Assembly: GCA_000431155.1 (NCBI GenBank)
Contig: HF985628.1
Coordinates: forward strand, 1 to 23,369
From: Bacteroides sp. CAG:927
GTDB taxonomy: Bacteria; Bacteroidota; Bacteroidia; Bacteroidales; Muribaculaceae
Length of the DNA: 23,369 bases
Reading direction: 5' to 3'
The position numbers and the translations under genes were made by a program. Position 1 is the stretch's first letter, and every line of letters starts with the position of its first letter. Under the pieces are notes generated by a model that did not search any database, was not told the DNA's origin, and was given only the letters and a program-made list of their open reading frames with translations. This document shows, in pieces, positions 7,352 to 14,728 of this stretch.

Positions 7352-8179
7352 ATGGCAGTAAGAAAATTCAAGCCCACTACACCGGGGCAGAGACACAAAA
7401 TTATTGGCGTATTTAAAGGTACCATCACTGCTACTACGCCAGAAAAATCTCTTACAGTCGGTAAAAAAAGCACCGGAGGCCGCAACGCCGAAGGACACCT
7501 CACCACCCGTTACCTTGGTGGTGGCCACAAACGCAAATACCGCATCATTGACTTTAAGAGAACAAAAGACGGTGTACCCGCAGTAGTGAAGTCAATCGAG
7601 TACGATCCTAACCGTTCTGCTCGCATTGCACTCCTCTATTACGTGGACGGCGCGAAAGCGTACATCATTGCACCCAACGGCTTACAAGTTGGTGCCACCG
7701 TGGTCAGCGGCCCCGAGGCTGCTCCCGAGGTGGGTAACGCTCTTCCCCTGAGCATGATTCCCGTGGGTACCCTTATCCACGCTATCGAGCTTCGTCCCGG
7801 TCAGGGAGCCTTCATGGCCCGCAGCGCCGGAACTTTCGCTCAGCTCATCTCTCGTGAAGGCGATTACGCGATTATCAAATTACCTTCTGGCGAAACACGC
7901 AAGGTCCTCGCTTCTTGCAAGGCTACCGTCGGCGTGGTTGGCAACAGCGAGCATTCTCTCGAGAGCAGCGGTAAAGCCGGTCGCTCACGTTGGCTCGGCC
8001 GTCGCCCCCACAACCGTGGTGTTGTCATGAACCCTGTCGATCACCCCATGGGTGGTGGTGAAGGCCGTAACTCCGGTGGTCATCCCCGCTCACGCAAGGG
8101 CCTTTACTCTAAGGGTCTGAAGACTCGTGCACCGAAGAAAGCATCTTCGAAGTACATTATTGAAAGAAGGAAAAAGTAA
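7352..8179 (+). CDS. rplB: 50S ribosomal protein L2
   Basis: A complete 275-residue L2 (uL2), one of the most conserved large-subunit proteins, needed for subunit association and for peptidyl transferase function. It begins MAVRKFKPTTPGQRH. Visible landmarks are GGRNAEGHLTTRYLGGGHKRKYR, the SH3-like middle with ARIALLYYVDGAKAYI, and the C-terminal NPVDHPMGGGEGR, whose His231 corresponds to the functionally important His229 of E. coli. The basic tail ends YIIERRKK. Confidence 0.98.
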   Translation: MAVRKFKPTTPGQRHKIIGVFKGTITATTPEKSLTVGKKSTGGRNAEGHLTTRYLGGGHKRKYRIIDFKRTKDGVPAVVKSIEYDPNRSARIALLYYVDGAKAYIIAPNGLQVGATVVSGPEAAPEVGNALPLSMIPVGTLIHAIELRPGQGAFMARSAGTFAQLISREGDYAIIKLPSGETRKVLASCKATVGVVGNSEHSLESSGKAGRSRWLGRRPHNRGVVMNPVDHPMGGGEGRNSGGHPRSRKGLYSKGLKTRAPKKASSKYIIERRKK

Positions 8180-8200
8180 TCAACAAACTAAGCTAAACTT

Positions 8201-8467
8201 ATGAGTCGTTCATTAAAAAAAGGCCCCTTTATCAGCGTGAAGCTCGATAAGAAGGTTAGCGCCATGAATGAGAGCGGTAAGAAGTCGGTTATCAAAACTT
8301 GGAGCCGCGCTTCTATGATTGCTCCCGAATTCGTTGGTCACACCTTTGCCGTTCACAATGGTAATAAGTTTATTCCGGTTTATGTTACCGAAAACATGGT
8401 AGGTCACAAGCTCGGTGAATTCGCTCCGACACGTAACTTCCGCGGTCATGCCGGCAATAAGAAATAA
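8201..8467 (+). CDS. rpsS: 30S ribosomal protein S19
   Basis: A complete 88-residue S19 (uS19) of the small-subunit head, which contacts the A-site tRNA and pairs with S13. It opens with MSRSLKKGPFI and contains KTWSRASMIAPEFVGHTFAVHNG and the C-terminal GEFAPTRNFRGHAGNKK, all family hallmarks. It lies 21 bp after rplB and 46 bp before rplV; the latter gap is A/T-rich and shows no structure. Confidence 0.98.
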   Translation: MSRSLKKGPFISVKLDKKVSAMNESGKKSVIKTWSRASMIAPEFVGHTFAVHNGNKFIPVYVTENMVGHKLGEFAPTRNFRGHAGNKK

Positions 8468-8513
8468 TCGGGACCCAAACATAATTTTTTAGACAAAAAA
8501 AGAATTAAATACA

Positions 8514-8924
8514 ATGGGTGTAAGAAAAAGAAAATCCGCCGAAATAATCAAGGAAGAACGTAAGAACACGGCATTCGCCAAACTTACCAATGTTCCTACT
8601 TCCCCCCGCAAAATGCGCCTCGTGGCTGACATGGTGCGTGGCAAAGAAGTATTCCGCGCTCTGGGCATTCTCAAGTTCTCCAACAAGGAGGCCGCTGCCC
8701 GCGTAGAGAAGCTTCTCCGCTCCGCCATCGCCAACTGGGAAGCCAAAAACGAGCAGAAAGCCGAATCCGGCATGCTCCGCATCAGCACCATCTTCGTTAA
8801 CTGTGCTCCGATGCTCAAACGTCTGCGTCCCGCTCCTCAAGGTCGCGGCTACAGAATTCGCAAACGTGCCAATCACGTGACATTGATCGTGGACACTATT
8901 GATAACGCTAAAACTAAGGCATAA
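8514..8924 (+). CDS. rplV: 50S ribosomal protein L22
   Basis: A complete 136-residue L22 (uL22), whose long beta-hairpin lines the exit tunnel opposite L4. The core begins at LTNVPTSPRKMRLVADMVRGK; the hairpin spans roughly NCAPMLKRLRPAPQGRGYRI and the family ending HVTLIVD is present. At 136 residues it is longer than the 110 of E. coli because of an N-terminal basic extension (about 20 residues) and a longer C-terminus, a form I associate with Bacteroidota. No macrolide-resistance type indel is evident in the hairpin. Confidence 0.97.
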   Translation: MGVRKRKSAEIIKEERKNTAFAKLTNVPTSPRKMRLVADMVRGKEVFRALGILKFSNKEAAARVEKLLRSAIANWEAKNEQKAESGMLRISTIFVNCAPMLKRLRPAPQGRGYRIRKRANHVTLIVDTIDNAKTKA

Positions 8925-8927
8925 CAC

Positions 8928-9659
8928 ATGGGACAGAAAGTTAATCCAATAAGCAACCGCTTAGGCGTGATCCGTGGATGGGACTCCAACTGGTATGGCG
9001 GTAATAACTACGGCGATACCCTCCTTGAAGACTCCAAGATCCGCAAATATCTCAATGTGCGCCTTGCTAACTCAAGCGTGTCACGTATCGTTATTGAGCG
9101 TACCCTCAAGCTTATCACTATAACCGTTTGCACATCCCGCCCCGGTCTCATCATCGGTAAAGGTGGCAGCCAGGTTGACAAGCTCAAGGAAGAGTTGAAA
9201 AAAATCACCGACAAGGATGTTCAGATCAACATCTACGAGGTAAAGCGCCCCGAACTCGATGCTGAAATCGTGGCAAGCACCATCGCTCGCCAGATTGAAG
9301 GCAAGATCGCTTACCGTCGCGCAGTCAAGATGGCAATCGCCTCCACAATGCGCAGCGGTGCCGAGGGCATCAAGGTCCAGGTCAGCGGCCGTCTCAACGG
9401 TGCTGAAATCGCCCGCTCCGAAATGTTCAAGGAAGGCCGTACTCCTCTCCATACCCTCCGTGCCGACATCGACTACGCTCTCGTTGAGGCCCACACTAAA
9501 GTCGGTGTCCTTGGCGTGAAAGTATGGATCTGCCGTGGCGATGTATATGGTAAACGCGACCTCGCTCCGCAGTTCACCAACAACTCCAAAGAAAACCGCA
9601 GCCAGCGCGGCGGTCGCAGCGGAGCAGGACTGAGCCGCAAACCTAAAACCAACCGTTAA
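8928..9659 (+). CDS. rpsC: 30S ribosomal protein S3
   Basis: A complete 243-residue S3 (uS3), located at the mRNA entry channel and part of the ribosomal helicase activity. It opens with MGQKVNPISNRLGVIRGWDS. The type II KH domain is clear at RPGLIIGKGGSQVDKLKEEL (about 67-86), and the C-terminal domain has GAEGIKVQVSGRLNGAEIAR and THTKVGVLGVKVWI-like sequence, here AHTKVGVLGVKVWICRGD. The tail is basic and Gly/Arg-rich. It starts 3 bp after rplV. Confidence 0.98.
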   Translation: MGQKVNPISNRLGVIRGWDSNWYGGNNYGDTLLEDSKIRKYLNVRLANSSVSRIVIERTLKLITITVCTSRPGLIIGKGGSQVDKLKEELKKITDKDVQINIYEVKRPELDAEIVASTIARQIEGKIAYRRAVKMAIASTMRSGAEGIKVQVSGRLNGAEIARSEMFKEGRTPLHTLRADIDYALVEAHTKVGVLGVKVWICRGDVYGKRDLAPQFTNNSKENRSQRGGRSGAGLSRKPKTNR

Positions 9660-9679
9660 ACCAACTCAACGACATTACA

Positions 9680-10111
9680 ATGTTACAACCAAAGAAAACC
9701 AAATTCCGCCGCGCGCAAAAGGGCCGTATGAAAGGTATTGCCCAGCGTGGCAATCAGTTGGCCTTCGGTTCGTTTGGCATAAAGACTCTTGAGTCAAAGT
9801 GGATCACAGGCCGTCAGATCGAGGCCGCCCGTGTGGCAGTGACCCGCTATATGCAGCGCCAGGGTCAGATATGGATTCGCATATTCCCCGATAAGCCCAT
9901 CACCAAAAAACCTGCCGAAGTCCGCATGGGTAAAGGTAAAGGTTCTCCCGAAGGTTTCGTGGCTCCCGTTACTCCCGGCCGCGTACTCATCGAAGTTGAA
10001 GGTGTAAGCTTTGACATTGCAAAAGAGGCTCTGCGCCTTGCAGCACAGAAATTACCCGTGACCACCAAATTCATTGTGAGTCGCGATTATGATCCCACTC
10101 AAAACGTGTAA
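9680..10111 (+). CDS. rplP: 50S ribosomal protein L16
   Basis: A complete 143-residue L16 (uL16), a late-assembling protein that supports the A-site tRNA elbow and completes the peptidyl transferase region. It opens MLQPKKTKFRRAQKGRMKG and contains WIRIFPDKPITKKPAEVRMGKGKG, where the loop Arg that some bacteria hydroxylate is present. The ending includes LRLAAQKLPVTTKFIVSRD. Six bases separate it from rpmC. Confidence 0.98.
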   Translation: MLQPKKTKFRRAQKGRMKGIAQRGNQLAFGSFGIKTLESKWITGRQIEAARVAVTRYMQRQGQIWIRIFPDKPITKKPAEVRMGKGKGSPEGFVAPVTPGRVLIEVEGVSFDIAKEALRLAAQKLPVTTKFIVSRDYDPTQNV

Positions 10112-10117
10112 TCTGTT

Positions 10118-10315
10118 ATGAAGAAAGAAGAAATCAAAGAGCTTAGCACGCAGGATCTCAAAGACCGCCTCGAGCAGATGGAGCAGGAATACGCACAGCT
10201 CAAGATCAATCACTCGATCTCTCCGCTGGACAATCCTGCAAAAATCACCGCTGAACGTAAAATGATTGCCCGCGTAAAGACAGAATTGCGTGCGCGTGAA
10301 CTTAACATCAAATAA
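10118..10315 (+). CDS. rpmC: 50S ribosomal protein L29
   Basis: A complete 65-residue L29 (uL29), a small two-helix coiled-coil protein beside the exit tunnel near L23. The opening MKKEEIKELSTQDLKDRLEQ and the closing KMIARVKTELRARELN fit the family, and the composition is rich in Lys/Glu/Leu as expected. It is packed between rplP (6 bp) and rpsQ (8 bp). Confidence 0.96.
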   Translation: MKKEEIKELSTQDLKDRLEQMEQEYAQLKINHSISPLDNPAKITAERKMIARVKTELRARELNIK

Positions 10316-10323
10316 TCCCGATC

Positions 10324-10584
10324 ATGGAAACAAACAGAAACTTAAGAAAAGAGCGCATTGGGGTTGTGTCGAGCAACAAGGGTGACAAGACTATCACTGT
10401 TACTGTAAAGTGGAAAGAAAAGCACCCCATCTATGGCAAGTTCGTGAACAAAACCAAAAAATATCACGCTCACGATGAGAAAAACGAATGCTCTGTCGGC
10501 GACACCGTTCGTCTCATGGAGACTCGTCCCCTCAGCAAAACCAAAAGATGGAGATTAGTAGAAATAATCGAAAAAGTTAAGTAA
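10324..10584 (+). CDS. rpsQ: 30S ribosomal protein S17
   Basis: A complete 86-residue S17 (uS17), an OB-fold primary binder of the 16S 5' domain. Visible motifs are RKERIGVVSSNKGDKTITVTV, HPIYGKFVNKTKKYHAHDE and the typical VGDTVRLMETRPLSKTKRWRLVEI. It lies 3 bp before rplN. Confidence 0.97.
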   Translation: METNRNLRKERIGVVSSNKGDKTITVTVKWKEKHPIYGKFVNKTKKYHAHDEKNECSVGDTVRLMETRPLSKTKRWRLVEIIEKVK

Positions 10585-10587
10585 TTT

Positions 10588-10953
10588 ATGATACAGACTG
10601 AAAGCCGTTTAACCGTAGCCGACAACAGCGGCGCCAAAGAAGCATTGTGCATCCACGTGCTCGGCGGCACCGGTCGTCGCTATGCATCCGTGGGCGACAT
10701 CATCGTTGTCTCCGTAAAGAGCTGCATCCCCTCCTCCGACGTTAAGAAGGGCACTGTCAGCAAGGCAGTAGTCGTGCGCACCAAAAAGGAAATCCGTCGC
10801 GCCGACGGCAGTTACATCCGCTTTGACGACAACGCCTGCGTGCTTCTCAACAACGCCGGCGAGCTTCGCGGCACACGTATCTTCGGACCCGTAGCCCGTG
10901 AGCTCCGCGCCACTAACATGAAAATCGTGTCACTGGCTCCCGAAGTTCTTTAA
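10588..10953 (+). CDS. rplN: 50S ribosomal protein L14
   Basis: A complete 121-residue L14 (uL14), which forms an inter-subunit bridge with 16S helix 14 and neighbours L19. It opens MIQTESRLTVADNSGAKEAL, the standard family start, and contains VGDIIVVSVKSCIPSSDVKKG and the C-terminal GTRIFGPVARELR. In other bacteria it is the first gene of the spc operon; here only 3 bp separate it from rpsQ, so the S10-spc boundary is seamless. Confidence 0.98.
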   Translation: MIQTESRLTVADNSGAKEALCIHVLGGTGRRYASVGDIIVVSVKSCIPSSDVKKGTVSKAVVVRTKKEIRRADGSYIRFDDNACVLLNNAGELRGTRIFGPVARELRATNMKIVSLAPEVL

Positions 10954-10980
10954 TAACCCCAAGAAATCATTTATTCAATA

Positions 10981-11301
10981 ATGAGCAAGTTACATATAAA
11001 GAAAGGCGACACAGTGTATGTACTCGCTGGCGAGGACCGCGGCAAAACCGGCCGCGTGCTTAAAGTGCTCGTCACCAAGCAGCGTGCAATCGTTGAAGGA
11101 GTCAACATTGTGACTAAAGCCACTAAGCCCAGCGCAAAACACCCCCAGGGCGGCCTTGTGAAGATGGAAGCTCCCATCCACATTTCCAACCTCAGCCTTC
11201 TCGACCCCAAAACCGGCAAGCCCACTCGCATTGGACGCCGCCGCAACGACGAGGGCAAATTAGTACGTTACGCTAAAAAATCAGGAGAGGAGATTAAATA
11301 A
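10981..11301 (+). CDS. rplX: 50S ribosomal protein L24
   Basis: A complete 106-residue L24 (uL24), an assembly initiator of the large subunit near the exit tunnel. The N-terminal KOW motif is clear: HIKKGDTVYVLAGEDRGKTG followed by RVLKVL. The central EGVNIVTKATKPSAKHPQGG and later PIHISNLSLLDPKTGKPTRIG are typical. Its stop codon overlaps the rplE start by one base (TAATG). The purine-rich end of this gene doubles as the ribosome binding site of rplE. Confidence 0.97.
   Translation: MSKLHIKKGDTVYVLAGEDRGKTGRVLKVLVTKQRAIVEGVNIVTKATKPSAKHPQGGLVKMEAPIHISNLSLLDPKTGKPTRIGRRRNDEGKLVRYAKKSGEEIK
11287..11292 (+). promoter_or_regulatory. Shine-Dalgarno site of rplE inside rplX
   Basis: GAGGAG, within the final codons of rplX (Ser-Gly-Glu-Glu), lies 8 bp before the overlapping rplE start codon. 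It is one of only three clear Shine-Dalgarno sequences seen in the array. Confidence 0.5.
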
Positions 11302-11846
11302 TGAGCACTACAACACTCAAAAAAGACTACAACGAGCGCATCGTTCCCGCTCTTGAAAAGCAGTTCAATTATGACACTGTAATGCAGGTACCCCGCCTGA
11401 AAAAAATCGTTATCAACCAGGGCCTCGGCGAAGCCACACAGGACAAGAAAATCATCGAAACAGCCATCAACGAACTCACTGCCATTACCGGTCAGAAAGC
11501 CGTTGCTACCCTGTCTCGCAAAGATATTTCTAATTTCAAGCTTCGTAAGAAAATGCCCGTCGGCGTCATGGTTACCCTGCGCCGCGACAAAATGTACGAA
11601 TTCCTGGAGCGTCTTATCCGCGTGGCTCTGCCCCGTATCCGCGACTTCAAAGGTATCGAAGGGAAGCTTGATGGCCGTGGCAACTACACTCTCGGCATCA
11701 CTGAACAGATCATCTTCCCCGAAATCAACATTGACAACATCAGCAAGCTTCTTGGCATGAACATTACTTTCGTAACCTCTGCCAACACCGACGAGGAAGG
11801 CTACGCACTGCTCAAGGAATTCGGCTTGCCTTTCAAAAAACGCTAA
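11301..11846 (+). CDS. rplE: 50S ribosomal protein L5
   Basis: A complete 181-residue L5 (uL5) of the central protuberance, which binds 5S rRNA and touches P-site tRNA. Landmarks are the N-terminal LKKDYNERIVPALEKQFNY, VPRLKKIVINQGLGEA, ITGQKAVATLSRKDISNFKL and the later GRGNYTLGITEQIIFPEI. Its translation is probably coupled to rplX through the TAATG overlap. rpsN follows after 9 bp. Confidence 0.98.
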   Translation: MSTTTLKKDYNERIVPALEKQFNYDTVMQVPRLKKIVINQGLGEATQDKKIIETAINELTAITGQKAVATLSRKDISNFKLRKKMPVGVMVTLRRDKMYEFLERLIRVALPRIRDFKGIEGKLDGRGNYTLGITEQIIFPEINIDNISKLLGMNITFVTSANTDEEGYALLKEFGLPFKKR

Positions 11847-11855
11847 AAACTAATT

Positions 11856-12125
11856 ATGGCTAAAGAATCAATGAAGGCCCGCGAAGTTAAGCGCGCCAAA
11901 CTCGTGGCCAAATACGCCGCCAAAAAAGCTGCCCTCAAAGCCGCAGGCGACTACGAAGGCCTGCAGCTGCTGCCCAAGAACGCTTCCATCGTTCGCCTCC
12001 ACAACCGCTGCAAGATTACCGGTCGTCCCAAAGGCTACATGCGCCAGTTCGGATTGTCCCGTATCCAGTTCCGTGAAATGGCTTCCGCCGGTCTGATTCC
12101 CGGTGTGAAGAAAGCAAGCTGGTAA
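11856..12125 (+). CDS. rpsN: 30S ribosomal protein S14 (zinc-free type)
   Basis: A complete 89-residue S14 (uS14) of the small-subunit head. The family ending NRCKITGRPKGYMRQFGLSR followed by QFREMASAGLIPGVKKASW is clear. Only one Cys is present, so the CxxC pairs of the short zinc-binding form are absent; this is the long zinc-independent (C-) form. It is followed by an 81-bp gap that holds a hairpin before rpsH. Confidence 0.97.
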   Translation: MAKESMKAREVKRAKLVAKYAAKKAALKAAGDYEGLQLLPKNASIVRLHNRCKITGRPKGYMRQFGLSRIQFREMASAGLIPGVKKASW

Positions 12126-12166
12126 CCTCTGCCCCGTGTGAAAAAACAACACAGTGAGTATTAAAT

Positions 12167-12190
12167 ATTGTTCGGAAACACCGAATCAAT
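12167..12190 (+). promoter_or_regulatory. Hairpin upstream of rpsH
   Basis: ATTGTTCGG (12167-12175) pairs with CCGAA-T-CAAT (12181-12190) around an AAACA loop, with one bulged T at 12186. It lies 16 bp before the rpsH start codon, in the only sizeable gap between rplN and rpmD. It could control S8 translation; that is inferred from position. Confidence 0.4.
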
Positions 12191-12206
12191 TTAAACAAAA
12201 AATAAA

Positions 12207-12605
12207 ATGACTGATCCTATAGCAGATTATCTCACAAGATTGAGGAACGCTATCAAGGCTAACCACCGCGTCGTGGAAGTCCCCGCCTCAAACTTGAAAA
12301 AAGAAATCACAAAGATTCTTTTTGAACAAGGCTATATTCTTAACTACAAGTTTATAGAGGGTGAAAATCCCCAGGGCACAATCAAGATTGCCCTCAAGTA
12401 TGACCCCGTTGACCACGTGAACGCCATCAAGAAGCTCGAGCGTGTGTCACGTCCCGGTCTGCGCCAATATACCGGCTATAAAGATATGCCGCGAGTGTTG
12501 AATGGTCTTGGCATCGCTATCCTCTCAACTTCTCAGGGTGTGATGACCAACAAGAAGGCACGCGACCTCAAAGTAGGTGGCGAAGTACTATGTTATGTTT
12601 ATTAA
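12207..12605 (+). CDS. rpsH: 30S ribosomal protein S8
   Basis: A complete 132-residue S8 (uS8), a primary binder of the 16S central domain and the translational repressor of the spc operon in E. coli. It opens MTDPIADYLTRLRNAIKANH and contains VSRPGLRQYTGYKDMPRVLNGLG and the C-terminal STSQGVMTNKKARDLKVGGE, which forms the RNA-binding domain. It lies 81 bp after rpsN, and a hairpin precedes it. Confidence 0.98.
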   Translation: MTDPIADYLTRLRNAIKANHRVVEVPASNLKKEITKILFEQGYILNYKFIEGENPQGTIKIALKYDPVDHVNAIKKLERVSRPGLRQYTGYKDMPRVLNGLGIAILSTSQGVMTNKKARDLKVGGEVLCYVY

Positions 12606-12609
12606 TGAT

Positions 12610-12615
12610 AGGAGG
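12610..12615 (+). promoter_or_regulatory. Strong Shine-Dalgarno site of rplF
   Basis: AGGAGG, extended to AGGAGGT, lies 9 bp before the rplF start codon. It is the best Shine-Dalgarno in the window, and unexpected in a lineage where the anti-Shine-Dalgarno is normally hidden in the ribosome. Confidence 0.65.
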
Positions 12616-12624
12616 TAACAGATT

Positions 12625-13179
12625 ATGTCAAGAATAGGTAAAGCTCCCATTGCTATCCCCGCAGGCGTAACCGTCAAGGTGGATAATAACATAGTAACTG
12701 TCAAAGGTCCCAAAGGTGAACTTTCTCAGGCTGTCAATCCCGACCTCACCGTCACCGTCGAAGACGGACACGTACATGTTACCCGTCCCACCGATGACCG
12801 CGAACACCGCGCCCTTCACGGGCTGTACCGCGCACTGATCCACAACATGGTGGTCGGCGTCAGCACAGGCTATCGCAAGGAAATGGAATTAGTAGGTGTG
12901 GGTTACCGTGCAGCCGCCACCGGACAGGTGCTCGAGCTCTCGCTCGGTTTCTCTCACGCAATATATATCAAGCTCCCACCGGAGGTCAAGGTTGAAGCCA
13001 AGAGCGAACGTAACAAAAACCCGCTCATCATCCTCGAAAGCGACGACAAGCAGCTCCTCGGACAGGTCTGCGCCAAAATACGCTCCCTGCGCAAGCCCGA
13101 ACCCTATAAGGGCAAAGGTATCAAGTTCGTGGGCGAAGTTATACGCCGCAAGTCAGGAAAATCGGCAAGTGCTAAATAA
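12625..13179 (+). CDS. rplF: 50S ribosomal protein L6
   Basis: A complete 184-residue L6 (uL6) near the factor-binding site at the base of the stalk. Two tandem similar domains are expected; the opening MSRIGKAPIAIPAGVTVKVD and VKGPKGELSQAVNPD belong to the first, and RSLRKPEPYKGKGIKFVGEV with the IRRKSGKSA tail to the second. Translation is likely strong because of the AGGAGG site 9 bp upstream. Confidence 0.98.
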   Translation: MSRIGKAPIAIPAGVTVKVDNNIVTVKGPKGELSQAVNPDLTVTVEDGHVHVTRPTDDREHRALHGLYRALIHNMVVGVSTGYRKEMELVGVGYRAAATGQVLELSLGFSHAIYIKLPPEVKVEAKSERNKNPLIILESDDKQLLGQVCAKIRSLRKPEPYKGKGIKFVGEVIRRKSGKSASAK

Positions 13180-13196
13180 TTTTAACTGAACGAATC

Positions 13197-13538
13197 ATGA
13201 TCTCCAAGATACAAAGAAGAAACAAAATCAAAGCTCGCATCCGCGGCAAGATTTCCGGCACAGCCGCTCGTCCTCGCATGAGCGTCTTCCGTTCCAACAA
13301 GGCAATTTACGTGCAGCTTATTGACGACCTCGCCGGCCGTACTCTCGCTGCTGCCTCTTCCAGAGGACTCGAGGGTGGCACCAAGAGCGAAATCGCTGCC
13401 AAAGTGGGTGAGGCCATTGCCCAGAAAGCTATCGCTGCTGGCATCACCGAAGTAGTGTTTGACCGTAACGGTTACCTGTTCCACGGTCGTGTGAAATCAT
13501 TGGCTGACGCCGCTCGCAATGGCGGTCTTAAATTCTAA
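13197..13538 (+). CDS. rplR: 50S ribosomal protein L18
   Basis: A complete 113-residue L18 (uL18), which binds 5S rRNA together with L5 in the central protuberance. The basic N-terminus (RRNKIKARIRGKISGTAARP) and RMSVFRSNKAIYVQLIDD are typical, as are VVFDRNGYLFHGRVKSLADA and the ending ARNGGLKF. It lies 17 bp after rplF and 6 bp before rpsE. Confidence 0.97.
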   Translation: MISKIQRRNKIKARIRGKISGTAARPRMSVFRSNKAIYVQLIDDLAGRTLAAASSRGLEGGTKSEIAAKVGEAIAQKAIAAGITEVVFDRNGYLFHGRVKSLADAARNGGLKF

Positions 13539-13544
13539 ACTATT

Positions 13545-14063
13545 ATGGCTATAAAGAACAATAGAGTTAAATCCACCAACGATATAGAGCTTCAGGATCG
13601 TCTGGTTGCCATCAACCGCGTTACCAAAGTTACCAAAGGTGGTCGCACCTTCACTTTCGCTGCTATCGTAGTAGTAGGCAACGGCAACGGAATCGTCGGC
13701 TGGGGTCTCGGCAAAGCCAACGAAGTGCAGGCTGCCATCGCCAAAGGCGTTGAAGCCGCTAAAAAGAACCTTATCCGCGTGCCCGTTCACAAAGGCACTA
13801 TCCCCCACGAGCAGGAAGCCAAATTCGGCGGCTCTCGCGTCATCCTCAAGCCCGCATCACACGGTACCGGTGTTAAAGCCGGTGGTGCCATGCGTGCCGT
13901 CCTTGAGAGCGTTGGTGTTACCGACGTGCTCTGCAAAAGCAAGGGATCTTCCAACCCCCACAACCTCGTTAAGGCCACCATCGAAGCACTTGGCGAAATG
14001 CGTTCGCCCGCTCAGGTAGCCCAGAACCGCGGTATCTCTGTGGACAAAGTGTTTAACGGCTAA
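13545..14063 (+). CDS. rpsE: 30S ribosomal protein S5
   Basis: A complete 172-residue S5 (uS5), which with S4 and S12 affects decoding accuracy and lies at the mRNA entry side. Landmarks are LQDRLVAINRVTKVTKGGRT (17-36) in the dsRNA-binding-like N-terminal domain, VVGNGNGIVGWGLGKANEVQ, and the C-terminal LVKATIEALGEMRSPAQVA. The loop altered in spectinomycin-resistant mutants shows no obvious deletion. Confidence 0.98.
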   Translation: MAIKNNRVKSTNDIELQDRLVAINRVTKVTKGGRTFTFAAIVVVGNGNGIVGWGLGKANEVQAAIAKGVEAAKKNLIRVPVHKGTIPHEQEAKFGGSRVILKPASHGTGVKAGGAMRAVLESVGVTDVLCKSKGSSNPHNLVKATIEALGEMRSPAQVAQNRGISVDKVFNG

Positions 14064-14076
14064 TCAAACTTTCCTT

Positions 14077-14256
14077 ATGGCACAGATTAAAATCACTCAA
14101 ATAAAGAGCCGCATCAAGTGTCCCGCAGTGCAGAAACGCACCCTCGACGCTCTCGGTCTCAAGAAAATGAACCACACAGTGGTAAAAGAAGACAACCCCT
14201 CTGTGATGGGTATGGTTAACAAAGTTCGTCACCTCGTCAAAGTGACAAACGCTTAA
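14077..14256 (+). CDS. rpmD: 50S ribosomal protein L30
   Basis: A small gene of 59 codons in the gap between rpsE and rplO. The translation opens MAQIKITQIKSRIKCP, followed by QKRTLDALGLKKMNHTVV and VMGMVNKVRHLVKV, which is the standard bacterial L30 (uL30) pattern and size. L30 is a small large-subunit protein near the 5S rRNA region. It lies 13 bp after rpsE and 20 bp before rplO, in the normal spc order. Confidence 0.97.
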   Translation: MAQIKITQIKSRIKCPAVQKRTLDALGLKKMNHTVVKEDNPSVMGMVNKVRHLVKVTNA

Positions 14257-14276
14257 ATCTTTTAATCGATAAAGTT

Positions 14277-14723
14277 ATGGAACTAAATAATCTCCATCCC
14301 GCTGTTGGATCCGTTACCCGTGAAACACGTATCGGTCGTGGTCCCGGTTCCGGTAAGGGCGGCACATCTACCCGTGGTCACAAGGGTGCTAAATCGCGCT
14401 CCGGCTACAAACACAAAGTAGGCTTCGAAGGCGGTCAGATGCCCCTTCAGCGCCGTCTTCCCAAATTCGGCTTCAAGAACATTAACCGTGTGGAATACAA
14501 GGCCATCAACATTGAAACTCTCCAGACTCTCGCCGAAAGCAAGAATCTTGACAAAATCACTGTTGCCGACCTCCGTGCCGCCGGCTTCGTATCTGGCAAA
14601 GATCTGGTGAAAATCCTTGCCAATGGCGCTATAACCCGTGCTATCGCCGTTGAAGCCAATGCATTTTCCAAAGCCGCCGAAAAAGCCATCGTTGATGCCG
14701 GCGGTTCCATCTCCAAAATCTGA
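14277..14723 (+). CDS. rplO: 50S ribosomal protein L15
   Basis: A complete 148-residue L15 (uL15), a late assembly protein whose long extended N-terminus threads the large subunit. The Gly/Arg/Lys-rich N-terminal region (GRGPGSGKGGTSTRGHKGAK) and GGQMPLQRRLPKFGF are diagnostic. The C-terminal globular part ends in a helix with DAGGSISKI. secY begins 5 bp later. Confidence 0.97.
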   Translation: MELNNLHPAVGSVTRETRIGRGPGSGKGGTSTRGHKGAKSRSGYKHKVGFEGGQMPLQRRLPKFGFKNINRVEYKAINIETLQTLAESKNLDKITVADLRAAGFVSGKDLVKILANGAITRAIAVEANAFSKAAEKAIVDAGGSISKI

Positions 14724-14728
14724 GAATA

